From Sedimentisphaerales bacterium (GTDB lineage Bacteria > Planctomycetota > Phycisphaerae > Sedimentisphaerales > SG8-4), in assembly GCA_016928975.1 (NCBI GenBank), contig JAFGJR010000179.1:1-64000 (forward strand): 64,000 nt of DNA, given 5' to 3'. The notes beneath the pieces are model-generated. The model ran no database searches, was not told the DNA's origin, and worked only from the letters and a program-made list of their open reading frames with translations. This document shows, piece after piece, positions 48,807 through 57,330 of the stretch. Each line of letters begins with the position of its first letter. Position 1 is the stretch's first letter. Both the position numbers and the translations under genes were made by a program.

Positions 48807-50135
48807 TCAGACCTCTTCGGGGACGACCCAGGGGGGGCGGTAGGTTCGCTTGAGGTATTGGTTGGCTTCGGGGGCGTCGGGGAAGGTTTCGGTCTTGGGG
48901 TCGAAGGTTAGCTTTCGGTTGCCGGTGCGATAGGAGATGTTGGCCATGTGACACAGCAGGGCGGAGTAGTGGCCCTGCTCGACGTCGGCGTTGGGCATTT
49001 CGCGTGTGCGGACGCACTGGAGGAAGTTGTCCTGGTGCCACTTGTCGCCCTGTCGGCCGTAGCGGAAATCGACGACCTTGTGGTCGGCATCGTAGATTTG
49101 CCATCCGCCGCCGTGACGGCCTAAGTACATGAAGCCCTTCGTCCCCAGGACCTCGATCCGCGTGGCGCAGAACGGCCAGTCGGGGAACAAATCGCTATCT
49201 CGGATGTTCATCGCGATCTTCTTCATGTACGGTGTCCAGAGCGCGGACTCGAACAGCAGGGTGAAGTCGCCGTAATCGAAGAGCGCCAGTTGTGTGTCGG
49301 GAACCTCGCGGCCGTCCCGCAGGGCTCGGACCCCGCCGCTGTGGGCAACCGTATCCGGGTAGGGCTTGTCGCCGAAGAGGGTGCGTGCCAGGTCCAGTTG
49401 GTGAATGGCGTCGCCGGGGATCGGGCCGCAGCTATATTCCCACTGATTCAGCCACGCTCGGCTCGGGTTGTACGGCAGCTTCGGGGCCGGGCCGCACCAT
49501 AGGTCGTAGTCGAATCCCTGCGGGACCGGCTGCACGGACCCATCCCTCATCGCCGAGTGCTGCATCACGTTGAAGACGCGGATCAGGTGCACGTCGCCGA
49601 GCTTGCCGCTGCGGATCCGCTCGGCCGCTTCCTTCGCATACGGCGCACTTCGCGTCTGCATTCCGACCTGGACGACCCGCTTGTACTTGCGTGCCGCCTC
49701 GATCATCTTCCTGCCTTCCCACACGTTGTGGGCCATGGGCTTTTCCACGTAGACGTCCTTGCCCGCCTGGCAGGCGAGGATGGTCCCGAGCGCGTGCCAG
49801 TGGTCGGGCGTCGCGTTGATCAGGGCGTCCACGTTCTTGTCGTCGAGAATCCGGCGGAAGTCCTGCACCGTCTGCGGCTGCTTGCCCTGCGCCTGGGTGA
49901 CGGCTTTGCTCGCCGGAGGGAGCCTCCTGCTGTCCGGGTCGCTGAGATAGGCGATCTCCACGTCGTCGCGTGCGGCAAACATCTTTGCCAATTGTGTTCC
50001 CCGGCCGCCGAGTCCCATGACGCCGATGACGACCTTGTCGCTGGCGGCACGGCTGGGCCGCTGCGGCAGCGCTGCCGCCATCGTTGCTGCTGTGAGTGAG
50101 CCTCTCAAAAAGTCCCTGCGATTCACCGGTCCCAT
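48807..50135 (-). CDS. Tat-exported Gfo/Idh/MocA family oxidoreductase
   Basis: A 442-residue oxidoreductase. Tat signal VNRRDFLRGSLT. Rossmann motif GVMGLGGRGTQLAK (GxGGRG form), NATPDHWH and VEKPMAHN with catalytic Lys. The C-terminal segment (ANQYLKRTYRPPWVVPEE) is typical of the planctomycete subgroup. AAGGAG lies 6 bases before the ATG. It follows the beta-helix gene on the same strand, but a 168-base spacer with nested repeats (50177-50278) separates them. Substrate unknown; probably a sugar or cyclitol. Confidence 0.88.
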   Translation of the reverse strand: MGPVNRRDFLRGSLTAATMAAALPQRPSRAASDKVVIGVMGLGGRGTQLAKMFAARDDVEIAYLSDPDSRRLPPASKAVTQAQGKQPQTVQDFRRILDDKNVDALINATPDHWHALGTILACQAGKDVYVEKPMAHNVWEGRKMIEAARKYKRVVQVGMQTRSAPYAKEAAERIRSGKLGDVHLIRVFNVMQHSAMRDGSVQPVPQGFDYDLWCGPAPKLPYNPSRAWLNQWEYSCGPIPGDAIHQLDLARTLFGDKPYPDTVAHSGGVRALRDGREVPDTQLALFDYGDFTLLFESALWTPYMKKIAMNIRDSDLFPDWPFCATRIEVLGTKGFMYLGRHGGGWQIYDADHKVVDFRYGRQGDKWHQDNFLQCVRTREMPNADVEQGHYSALLCHMANISYRTGNRKLTFDPKTETFPDAPEANQYLKRTYRPPWVVPEEV

Positions 50136-50176
50136 TGTGTTCTCCTTAGAGCCTCGGACAAACGGAACGTCTCGAT

Positions 50177-50278
50177 GTCATTGCGCGGAGTGCCGCGACG
50201 AAGCAACCTCTCATGCCGGAAGGCGGAGACGCAAAATCTTGCGTCTCTACAACGTCGCGTCGCTGCGCTCGGCATGAC
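50177..50278. repeat. Nested interspersed repeats between two minus-strand genes
   Basis: The outer unit starts GTCATTGCGCGGAGTGCC and ends with its mirrored CGCTCGGCATGAC, a widespread short repeat type. Inside it, GAGACGCAA (50226-50234) and TTGCGTCTC (50239-50247) form a perfect 9-base hairpin with a 4-base loop, a second repeat type. Confidence 0.65.
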
Positions 50279-50303
50279 GCGGAAGCAATCTAGCCGACGT
50301 TCT

Positions 50304-51647
50304 TCATTTTGGCGGAGGCTCCTGGCCTTTCGACGGGCGCTTGTCTTCGATCTGCACTTTCGTCTGGATCGTGTTGTCCTGGAGATTCACCTTGCCCACT
50401 CGTTCCTCAATGAGAATTCCCACGTCCGCGCTGTCGCCGCCTTGTTGGGTGTCTCGGAGGGTGTTCCTGGCGAAGACCAGGTCGTTCACCTCGCCGCGGA
50501 TTCGAATCTCGGCGCCGCCGTTGTTCTCAATGGTGTTCTCCTCGATACGGTTGCGATGCGGCGCCATGCCGAGCGACTCGTTGCGGAAGAACACGCCGTG
50601 CTGCTTGTTCAGCCGCACGAGATTGTGGCGGAGCACATTGTCGGAGTCCTTGTGGCCGATCGAGATGCCAAACCGGCCGTTTGCCTCCAGGACGTTGTCC
50701 TCAAAGAGGCCGTGTCGGACGCGCCAGCAGAGAAACAGGCCATCGGTCCCATTACGGCCGGCTACACAGTGGCGGACCGTCGGCCTTTGCGAGCCGCTGC
50801 CCGGATGAATGCCCAGCGCGGCGTTGTCTTCACTGACGCAATCGACGACGGTGACATCGTTGGATTGCTGGAAGCTGATGCCGTCGCCGTTGTAGTTCCG
50901 CACGGTGCAGCCGCTGATGACGGTCCCGAACGCGCGGTAGAGGAAGATTCCCGCTCCCCGGCAGCCGTTGAGGGGGACATTGGCCTCCTTGTTGCCCTCG
51001 ATGACCAGATTCTCGATTCGCACATCCTCCGTGTCGTAGGCGCTGACGATCGGGAAGACGGTGGCCGCCTTGGCGCCGCCGTCCACCATGCAGTCGGCCA
51101 TCAACGGCTTGTTGATCGAGAAGGTGTTTCCGCTCTGCCCGGTGATGCGAGCGACGGTCGTGTGAAAGCCGCCGGCGTTCTTGTCCCAGATCGCGACGCC
51201 GCAGCCTGCGGCGAATCCATTGGGGTCCTGGACGGTGATCTGCTCCTCTCCGAAATCGCCGTCGATGGCCAGCGCGGAGACGGCTCCAGCGGCTTTTCGC
51301 AGGACGGTCTTGCCTTTCGCGCCACGTACCGTCACGTTCGACTTCAGGTGCAGCGAATCCCGCATCAGGTACTCGCCCTCGCCGATCTCGACGGTGCCGC
51401 CTCCGAGTGCCGCTACGTAATCGACCCCGGCCTGCAAGACTCGATTGTCGCTTCCAATCAGGTCCGCATTTGCATGGCCTACCGTGACACGAGGGAGCTG
51501 AGTCATCGCCGAGTGCATTGCTGTGGGCAACTGCTTCTCCTGCGGCTTGGGCGAGAAGTCGCGGACCTCGTCTCCTGTGACCGCCGATTGGCAGACGCCG
51601 ACACACAAGATCATCGACGCGAGTGAGCTAAGGGGGTTGCCTACCAT
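50304..51647 (-). CDS. Secreted right-handed parallel beta-helix protein
   Basis: A 447-residue exported protein. Signal peptide ending near CQSAVTGDE. Many ~22-residue coils with Asn/Val/Ile ladders: VRIENLVIEGNKEANVPLNG, VISGCTVRNYNGDGISF, LFEDNVLEANGRFGISIG, RIEENTIENNGGAEIRI. This is the pectate-lyase/NosD-like fold (PbH1 repeats). ILIEERVGKVNLQDNTI ends the helix, then a charged tail. GGAGG lies 6 bases before the ATG at 51647. Polysaccharide lyase or epimerase activity is possible, but no catalytic set was recognised. Confidence 0.82.
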   Translation of the reverse strand: MVGNPLSSLASMILCVGVCQSAVTGDEVRDFSPKPQEKQLPTAMHSAMTQLPRVTVGHANADLIGSDNRVLQAGVDYVAALGGGTVEIGEGEYLMRDSLHLKSNVTVRGAKGKTVLRKAAGAVSALAIDGDFGEEQITVQDPNGFAAGCGVAIWDKNAGGFHTTVARITGQSGNTFSINKPLMADCMVDGGAKAATVFPIVSAYDTEDVRIENLVIEGNKEANVPLNGCRGAGIFLYRAFGTVISGCTVRNYNGDGISFQQSNDVTVVDCVSEDNAALGIHPGSGSQRPTVRHCVAGRNGTDGLFLCWRVRHGLFEDNVLEANGRFGISIGHKDSDNVLRHNLVRLNKQHGVFFRNESLGMAPHRNRIEENTIENNGGAEIRIRGEVNDLVFARNTLRDTQQGGDSADVGILIEERVGKVNLQDNTIQTKVQIEDKRPSKGQEPPPK

Positions 51648-51812
51648 CGCTGGCCTCCTTAAGGGCATCTTCCATCGACTCGTTACGCCGGACGAACGCG
51701 ATTATCGAGCGACAGACCATGTTTGTCAACGTCGGGCAGACGCTTGACAACTGCAATCTGGCGGAGTACACGAGGTCACGGGGAGTCACTGTGTTTCGGA
51801 GATCGCTCGTTT

Positions 51813-52832
51813 ATGATGGACCTGATCGACGTAGATGAACGTGGTTTGGAGGAGTTGCTGAGTCAGCCGCAGGTCGCCAGCCGCGAGACGCTGAGCCATA
51901 TCGACGGCGATATCGCTGTCCTCGGCGCCGGCGGCAAGATGGGCCCGACTTTGACGATGATGCTCAAGAAGGCCGCACCGGGCAAGAGGATCTATGCGGT
52001 CTCGCGATTCAGTGATAAGCGAGTGAGGGGCCGTATCGAGGCCAGTGGTGTCGGGACCGTTGAGGCGGACCTGCTTGATGAGTCTGTCTACGACCGGCTG
52101 CCGGATGTCCCGAATGTCTTCTACCTGGCGGGCATGAAGTTCGGCGCCTCGGGCAATCAGCCACTCACCTGGGCCATGAACGCCTACATGCCGGCGCTGG
52201 TGGCTCGCAGGTACGCCCGCTCGCGCATCGTGGCCCTTTCCACCGGCAATGTCTACCCGTTCACCGACCCGCGTAGCGGCGGCTCTCGCGAACAGGACCC
52301 GTGCGGCCCGGTCGGCGAATACGCGCAATCCTGTCTCGCCCGCGAACGGATGTTCCAGCACTTCTCCGAGCGTCTCGGCACTTGCGTGACGTTGATTCGG
52401 CTCAACTATGCGAATGAGCCCCGTTACGGCATTATTGTCGATCTGACGCACAAGATTCTGCACGCCGAGCCGGTCGACGTCACAATGGGAGCCGTCAACC
52501 TGATTTGGCAAGCCGACGCCAACAACTATATCCTCCGCGCGTTGAGCATCGCCGCGAGCCCGCCGACGATCTTGAACGTAACGGGCCCGGAGGCCGTGGC
52601 CATCCGCGACCTGGCGGGCCGGATCGGAAGGCTGCTCGGCAAAGAGCCTCGCTTCACCTCACAGGAGGCGACGACCGCGTTGCTCTCCAATGCGTCTGTG
52701 TGTTTCGAGCGGTTCGGCCGTCCTGCGATGAGCCTGGACGAGATGATCCGCACGATTGTCCCGTGGGTCGCTGCCGGCAAACCGGTGCTCGGCAAGCCGA
52801 CCAAGTATGGTGTCCGCGACGGCCGGTTCTGA
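51813..52832 (+). CDS. NAD-dependent epimerase/dehydratase family protein
   Basis: A 339-residue SDR-type enzyme. After ~30 residues the nucleotide-binding start reads IAVLGAGGKMGPTLTMML (GxGGxxG-like), followed by VFYLAGMKFG and VALSTGNVYPF, where the Ser/Thr and Tyr of extended SDRs usually lie; the YxxxK motif is not obvious (EYAQSCLARER has Tyr-x3-Ser). ILNVTGPEAVAIRDLAGRIG is the C-terminal sugar-binding part. Start is one of two adjacent Mets (51813/51816). It is followed by a DapA-like gene on the same strand; together they may process a sugar acid. Confidence 0.75.
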   Translation: MMDLIDVDERGLEELLSQPQVASRETLSHIDGDIAVLGAGGKMGPTLTMMLKKAAPGKRIYAVSRFSDKRVRGRIEASGVGTVEADLLDESVYDRLPDVPNVFYLAGMKFGASGNQPLTWAMNAYMPALVARRYARSRIVALSTGNVYPFTDPRSGGSREQDPCGPVGEYAQSCLARERMFQHFSERLGTCVTLIRLNYANEPRYGIIVDLTHKILHAEPVDVTMGAVNLIWQADANNYILRALSIAASPPTILNVTGPEAVAIRDLAGRIGRLLGKEPRFTSQEATTALLSNASVCFERFGRPAMSLDEMIRTIVPWVAAGKPVLGKPTKYGVRDGRF

Positions 52833-52997
52833 TACCGATTTTGCTTGAGTTCCTCGTTAAACGTCAGATTCGGGTGGCAGCGGCAAGGCCGAAGGCTCTG
52901 CCGATGGCGAACGGGCAGACCATCGGCAAGCTGGCGCTTGCCGTTGCCACCCAGCTATATGAGTTTCTCGTCTGGAATCGGTATGAGAGGATGTTCG

Positions 52998-54053
52998 ATG
53001 ATCGATTCAAAGGTCTTCAAAAAGCTGCGCGATGGTTGCGTGATTCCCGCCCATCCGCTCGCGCTCACCAGCGAGAACAAGCTTGACGAGCGATGTCAGC
53101 GGGCGCTAACGCGATACTACTTGGCCGCCGGGGCAGGGGGACTGGCCGTGGGCGTGCATACGACGCAATTCGCCATCCACAATCCCAAAGTGGGTCTCTA
53201 CGGCCCGGTGCTGCAACTGGCTGCAGAGACCGCGCGCTCGTGCAGGTCCGAGCCGCCGATCATGGTTGCCGGACTCGTGGGCGACACCGCGCAGGCCGTT
53301 CGTGAAGCACGGTTGGCGGTCGAGCTGGGTTATCATCTTGGCCTGCTTTCACTGACCGCCTTGCGAGGAAAGTCAATCGATGAGCTTGTCGCTCACACAC
53401 GGCAGGTGGCCGACGTGATTCCCGTCATGGGCTTCTACCTTCAGGCGACGATCAGCGGGATGGTCCTGCCAAAGGAGTTCTGGTCGAGGCTGGTCGAGAT
53501 ACCGAACGTGCGGGCGATCAAGATCGCTCCATTCAATCGCTATCAGACGCTCGATGTGCTCGAAGCTGTCGCGCAGTCGGGACGCCACCAGGAGATCGCC
53601 TTATATACCGGCAACGACGACAACATCCTCATCGATCTGCTGACGCCGTACGTGTTCCGCACGGAGCGAGGCGAGGTATCGCTTCAGATCGTTGGCGGCC
53701 TGCTCGGCCAGTGGGCCTGCTGGACCGAGAGGGCAGTGGAGCACCTCAAGGTTGTCAAGCAGGTTCGCGAGGCCAAAGAGCCTGTCCCGCAGGGAATGCT
53801 CACGCTGGCCGGCCAGATGGCGCTCGCCAATAAGGCGATCTTCGATGCCGACAATAGCTTTGCCGGCTGCATCCCCGGCATATCGTACATCCTGAAACGC
53901 CAGGGCCTGATGAGTCACATCGGCGTTCTCGATCCCGCCGACCGGCTCTCGCCTGGGCAAACCGACCGGATCGACGACATCATCCGTCGGTATCCACACC
54001 TGACCGACGATGAGTTTGTCCAGGCCAATCTAAACACGTGGCTCTCGTCCTAA
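52998..54053 (+). CDS. Dihydrodipicolinate synthase (DapA)/N-acetylneuraminate lyase family protein
   Basis: A 351-residue TIM-barrel protein. VIPAHPLALTSENKLDERCQ is the family opening; GLAVGVHTTQF corresponds to the GTTGE region; VIPVMGFYLQATISG holds the Tyr strand and AIKIAPFNRYQT contains the probable Schiff-base Lys (IKIAP). IALYTGNDDNILIDLL follows. Members act as aldolases or dehydratases on 2-oxo sugar acids. GAGAGG lies 7 bases before the ATG at 52998. It lies 165 bases after the epimerase gene. True DapA function in lysine synthesis is unlikely given the divergence. Confidence 0.78.
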   Translation: MIDSKVFKKLRDGCVIPAHPLALTSENKLDERCQRALTRYYLAAGAGGLAVGVHTTQFAIHNPKVGLYGPVLQLAAETARSCRSEPPIMVAGLVGDTAQAVREARLAVELGYHLGLLSLTALRGKSIDELVAHTRQVADVIPVMGFYLQATISGMVLPKEFWSRLVEIPNVRAIKIAPFNRYQTLDVLEAVAQSGRHQEIALYTGNDDNILIDLLTPYVFRTERGEVSLQIVGGLLGQWACWTERAVEHLKVVKQVREAKEPVPQGMLTLAGQMALANKAIFDADNSFAGCIPGISYILKRQGLMSHIGVLDPADRLSPGQTDRIDDIIRRYPHLTDDEFVQANLNTWLSS

Positions 54054-54092
54054 CGTCTCCGACGTAACGAAGGCATGGCAAGGTCGCCGCAT

Positions 54093-54165
54093 GTCATTCC
54101 CGCGAAGGCGGGAATCCAGCCACGCATCGAATGGTACTGGACCCCCGCCTGCGCGGGGGTGACAT
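54093..54165. repeat. Palindromic interspersed repeat (VIPAKAGIQ type), copy 2
   Basis: GTCATTCCCGCGAAGGCGGG at the left and CCCCCGCCTGCGCGGGGG at the right, the same layout as 9210-9280. It lies between convergent genes and may also end transcripts. Confidence 0.8.
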
Positions 54166-54191
54166 GGTGAGGCGCGTCGTATCCGATCTTC

Positions 54192-55283
54192 TCAGGATTT
54201 GGCGTGCTTCCGTGATCGCAGGACTTGGATGATCTTGTTGTTTGCGGCCGGGAAGGCGTAGCGGCTCAGGTCTTGAGGGCGGACCCACCTGAGATCGGCG
54301 CAGGCGATGCAGCGGGGCTTGCCCGACAGCCAGGCGCACTCAAACGCGCGGATGCGGACGCGGAAGTGCGAATAGGCGTGATCCACAATAGCCAGCGGCC
54401 GCTGGATTCGGACCGTGATGGCCAGCTCCTCACGCACTTCGCGTCGCAATGCGGCCTGGAGAGATTCGCCGGGTTCCCTCTTGCCGCCGGGGAATTCCCA
54501 GAGGCCGCCGAGCAGGCCATCGGGTTTGCGCTTATCGATCAGAATCCGGCCGGCCTTGTAGATGACGCCCACGACGACGGTGTGGCTGGGCAAGGGCTTC
54601 TTGACGCGGCGCTGTGGCAGGGTGGCCTGCTCGCCGTGGCGCCTGGCCTGGCACGCCCGACTCAAGGGGCAGTCCTCACACCGGGGCTTTCGCGGCGTGC
54701 AGACCTCGGCGCCTATCTCCATCAAGGCCTGGTTGAACAGGCCGGGCATGTTTGTCGGCACCAGGTCATCTGCGAGTGACCAGAGCGTCTTCCGCACCGC
54801 ATTGTCCCTGGGGTCGCCGTGAATGCGAAACACCCGGCACAGAACTCGCTCGACGTTGCCGTCCACGACAGGCGCGCGTTCGTCGAATGCATTGCTGGCG
54901 ATCGCGCCGGCAGTGTAGCGGCCGATGCCCGGCAGGGTGAGCAGGTCCTCCGCAGTGTGAGGGAATTGCCCGTCGAATCGTTGGACGATCTCCTGGGCCG
55001 CACGGTGCAGGTTGCGCGCCCGCGAATAGTAACCGAGTCCCTCCCACAACTTGAGGACAGTGTCGAGCCGGGCGCGGGCGAGGCTCTCGACTGTCGGAAA
55101 TCGCCTCAGGAACCGCTCGTAGTAGGGCACGACCGTCGCGACTCGCGTCTGCTGGAGCATGATCTCGGAGGCCCAGATGGCATACGGGTCCTTCGTTCTT
55201 CGCCAGGGCAGGTCGCGTGCCTGGCGGGCGAACCAGTCCAGGAGGGCCTGTTGCATTCGGATGTTTCGCTCGTACTTCTTCAT
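54192..55283 (-). CDS. mutY: A/G-specific adenine DNA glycosylase MutY
   Basis: A 363-residue repair enzyme removing adenine opposite 8-oxoguanine. ASEIMLQQTRVATVVPYYER holds the catalytic Glu; LPGIGRYTAGAIAS is the helix-hairpin-helix; APVVDGNVERVL holds the catalytic Asp. The [4Fe-4S] cluster motif is CTPRKPRCEDCPLSRAC (C-x6-C-x2-C-x5-C). The C-terminal ~130 residues are the 8-oxoG-recognising NUDIX-like domain and keep a nearly full Nudix box, GKREPGE with REVREEL, which is usually eroded in MutY. Start MKKYERN is preferred by length. Confidence 0.93.
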   Translation of the reverse strand: MKKYERNIRMQQALLDWFARQARDLPWRRTKDPYAIWASEIMLQQTRVATVVPYYERFLRRFPTVESLARARLDTVLKLWEGLGYYSRARNLHRAAQEIVQRFDGQFPHTAEDLLTLPGIGRYTAGAIASNAFDERAPVVDGNVERVLCRVFRIHGDPRDNAVRKTLWSLADDLVPTNMPGLFNQALMEIGAEVCTPRKPRCEDCPLSRACQARRHGEQATLPQRRVKKPLPSHTVVVGVIYKAGRILIDKRKPDGLLGGLWEFPGGKREPGESLQAALRREVREELAITVRIQRPLAIVDHAYSHFRVRIRAFECAWLSGKPRCIACADLRWVRPQDLSRYAFPAANNKIIQVLRSRKHAKS

Positions 55284-55305
55284 TCCTGGGGGACTGTGGC
55301 GAGAC

Positions 55306-55445
55306 TCGAAATCCGAAACAAGTTCAAAGCACAGAGTCCGAATGACAGAAACGCCGTCGCAGGCCGGCGGGAGCCGTTTGGGGTTCGGACTTCGGTCATT
55401 CGGCGTTAGTTTCGGATTTCGAGCTTCGAATTTCGGATTTCCCCG
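55306..55445. repeat. Inverted-repeat element (CGAAATCCGAAAC type), copy 1
   Basis: TCGAAATCCGAAAC (55306-55319) pairs with GTTTCGGATTTCGA (55409-55422), with an inner CCGAATGAC/GTCATTCGG pair (55338-55346, 55395-55403). The 3' end of the hotdog thioesterase gene reads into it. Related copy at 60630-60779. Confidence 0.8.
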
Positions 55446-55845
55446 CCTGGGGGCCGATCTGATCTTTCTTTCGGTATACCATTCCCTCGAAAATGGCGAC
55501 GAGCTCGCCGGAGTCGTCGGTGACGTGGATCGAATAGGTTGCCAGCTTGGGATTGCAAGACACCTCCTTCGCCTCGGCGTGCAGCGTGCCTTGCCGGCCT
55601 GCCTTGACGTACCAGATGCTCGCGTTGATGGCTACGGCCACAGTGCCGTGCGAGTTCGACGCGGCCGCGAACGCCAGATCGGCCAGGGTGAAGATGGCTC
55701 CGCCGTGCACAACGTCCACGCCGTTGAGATGGCAGTCCTTGATGGCCATCTTCGCCTTGGCATAGCCTTCGCCGATATCGAGCAGCTCGATGCCGCTGTG
55801 CTGTGCGAACCTGTCGTTCTTGAAAAAGTCCCAGATGGCCTTCAT
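55396..55845 (-). CDS. Hotdog-fold acyl-CoA thioesterase (PaaI-like)
   Basis: A 149-residue cytoplasmic thioesterase. HSGIELLDIGEGYAKAKMAI and VDVVHGGAIFTLADLAFAAA are the PaaI signature, with the HGG loop and catalytic Asp of the ADLAF helix. Members hydrolyse hydroxyphenylacetyl-CoA and related aryl-CoAs, consistent with the arylacetyl-CoA genes starting at 59064. The last ~15 residues (KSEIRSSKSETNAE) are translated from the repeat at 55306-55445, so the original stop was probably near 55445. Confidence 0.85.
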   Translation of the reverse strand: MKAIWDFFKNDRFAQHSGIELLDIGEGYAKAKMAIKDCHLNGVDVVHGGAIFTLADLAFAAASNSHGTVAVAINASIWYVKAGRQGTLHAEAKEVSCNPKLATYSIHVTDDSGELVAIFEGMVYRKKDQIGPQAGKSEIRSSKSETNAE

Positions 55846-55947
55846 GACGACCCCGTTTCCATTTGCGATTTGCGATTTATGATTTATGATTTGCTGCTCA
55901 CTGTCGCAGATAGTAAACCATGAATCGCAGATAGTAAATTCTCAGCT

Positions 55948-56751
55948 ATGGAAGATCGAATCATAGATTTTCATGCTCACGCCTTTCCCGACGTCCTGGC
56001 GCCGCGCGCGATGAAGGTGCTGCTGGACGAGGCGCCCGAGGCGCGGGCGTATCTGGACGGGACCATTGCCGACCTGTTGCGGTCGATGGATCGGGCCGGG
56101 ATTGACAAGAGCGTGATCTGTTGCATCGCGACCAGGCCGGAGCAGTCTGAGCCGATCCTGCGATGGTGTACCCAAATCCGGTCGGACCGGCTCATTCCTT
56201 TTCCGTCGGTGCATCCGGCCGATCCCGCCTGTCTCGATGGCATCCGGCGCATCCGCGAGGAGGGGTTCCTGGGGATCAAGTTGCATCCGTTCTATCAGAA
56301 CTTCTTTGCCGATGAGGACCGGATGCTGCGTTTCTACGAGGAGGTGTCGCGACAGGGGCTGCTTTTGACGATGCACACGGGGTACGACATTGCATTTCCG
56401 CGCATCCGGCGGGCGGACCCGGAGAAGTTGCGGCGCATCAAAGAGGCCCTGCCGGCGCTGAAGCTCATCACCACACACTTAGGCGCCTGGCGGCAGTGGG
56501 ACGAGGTGCGACAGCACCTCATCGGGCGCGAGATCCACATGGAGATTTCCTTTGGCATCGACGAATTAGGCCGCGAGCAGGCCAGAGAGATGATCCTGGA
56601 ACACCCGAGTGGCTGCATCCTGTTCGGCACGGATTCTCCCTGGACGGATCAAAGTCAAACACTTTCTCTGTTAAGAAATCTGAATCTTTCACAGGAGAGG
56701 CTGGCGCAGATCCTGGCGGGCAACGCACTGTCGCTTCTGGGACGGACCTGA
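55948..56751 (+). CDS. Amidohydrolase-2 family metal-dependent hydrolase
   Basis: A 267-residue TIM-barrel hydrolase. The N-terminal DFHAHAFP is the metal-binding HxH; GIKLHPFYQNFFADE holds the strand-4 region; LITTHLGAWRQW has the strand-5 His; LFGTDSPWTD holds the final Asp. This layout fits the amidohydrolase-2/ACMSD-like group (decarboxylases and hydrolases). It has no signal peptide. Upstream 55862-55920 has short AT-rich direct repeats (GATTTGCGATTTATGATTTA). Substrate unknown. Confidence 0.82.
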   Translation: MEDRIIDFHAHAFPDVLAPRAMKVLLDEAPEARAYLDGTIADLLRSMDRAGIDKSVICCIATRPEQSEPILRWCTQIRSDRLIPFPSVHPADPACLDGIRRIREEGFLGIKLHPFYQNFFADEDRMLRFYEEVSRQGLLLTMHTGYDIAFPRIRRADPEKLRRIKEALPALKLITTHLGAWRQWDEVRQHLIGREIHMEISFGIDELGREQAREMILEHPSGCILFGTDSPWTDQSQTLSLLRNLNLSQERLAQILAGNALSLLGRT

Positions 56752-57330
56752 GACACAGTCTCTCGCGTCAGACTGTCCTAAATGCCTTTCGCACAACGAG
56801 TTAGACACCCATTCTCCGCTCTGCACAAGTGAGTGGATCGCGATCTGGCAGTCAGACGTTGTGACACGTCAGATACCACGTCGGGGGAATTTTACAGAAT
56901 TGTCCGAAAAGATGCTTCATTTTTGTGCTGGCGATGCGCATAATCGCCCGATTAAATTCTTGTTGGAGGCCGGTGCGTCATCTCACCGGCGGTGGCTGTT
57001 CGTGGCCGCAACAGAGAATCCGTGAGGAGGTAGTGGGAGAAGAGAGTGTGCGCGCGGAATCGCGGACACGTGAGTGTCCGGGGCACGACAGGAGTGTTCA
57101 ACTCGCCCGGATTCGGCGTACCCAGGGGAGAAGAGAAGGTCTTCTCGGACAATTGGCTGATGGAGATGCAGCCGGTTCATCCCCTTTCTTCTTCCGTGTG
57201 GCCGTCAGCACAGTCAGTTTGAGCCGATAACGTTGGATGGACCGATATGCCAAGTGGCCCCGGAGGTTTCGCAGTAGGGGGGGCATTCGGTCGATTGTAG
57301 CGTACATCGCCAGTGACAAAGGAGACAGAA
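56752..57330. other. Gene-free stretch with several hairpins (possible porin leader RNA)
   Basis: No gene is recognised. On the plus strand several perfect stems occur: GGCGAT/ATCGCC (56932-56937, 56945-56950), GCCGGTG/CACCGGC (56971-56977, 56986-56992), CGGACAC/GTGTCCG closed by a GTGA tetraloop (57063-57080) and GAGAA/TTCTC (57133-57146). This is more structure than its neighbours show and it lies just before the porin gene. Whether it is a regulatory RNA is unknown. Confidence 0.35.

Noticed and set aside
56920..57150. Known riboswitch (cobalamin, SAM, glycine or cyclic-di-GMP) before the porin
   Set aside because: The conserved sequence boxes of these classes were not found; kept only as an unspecified structured leader.
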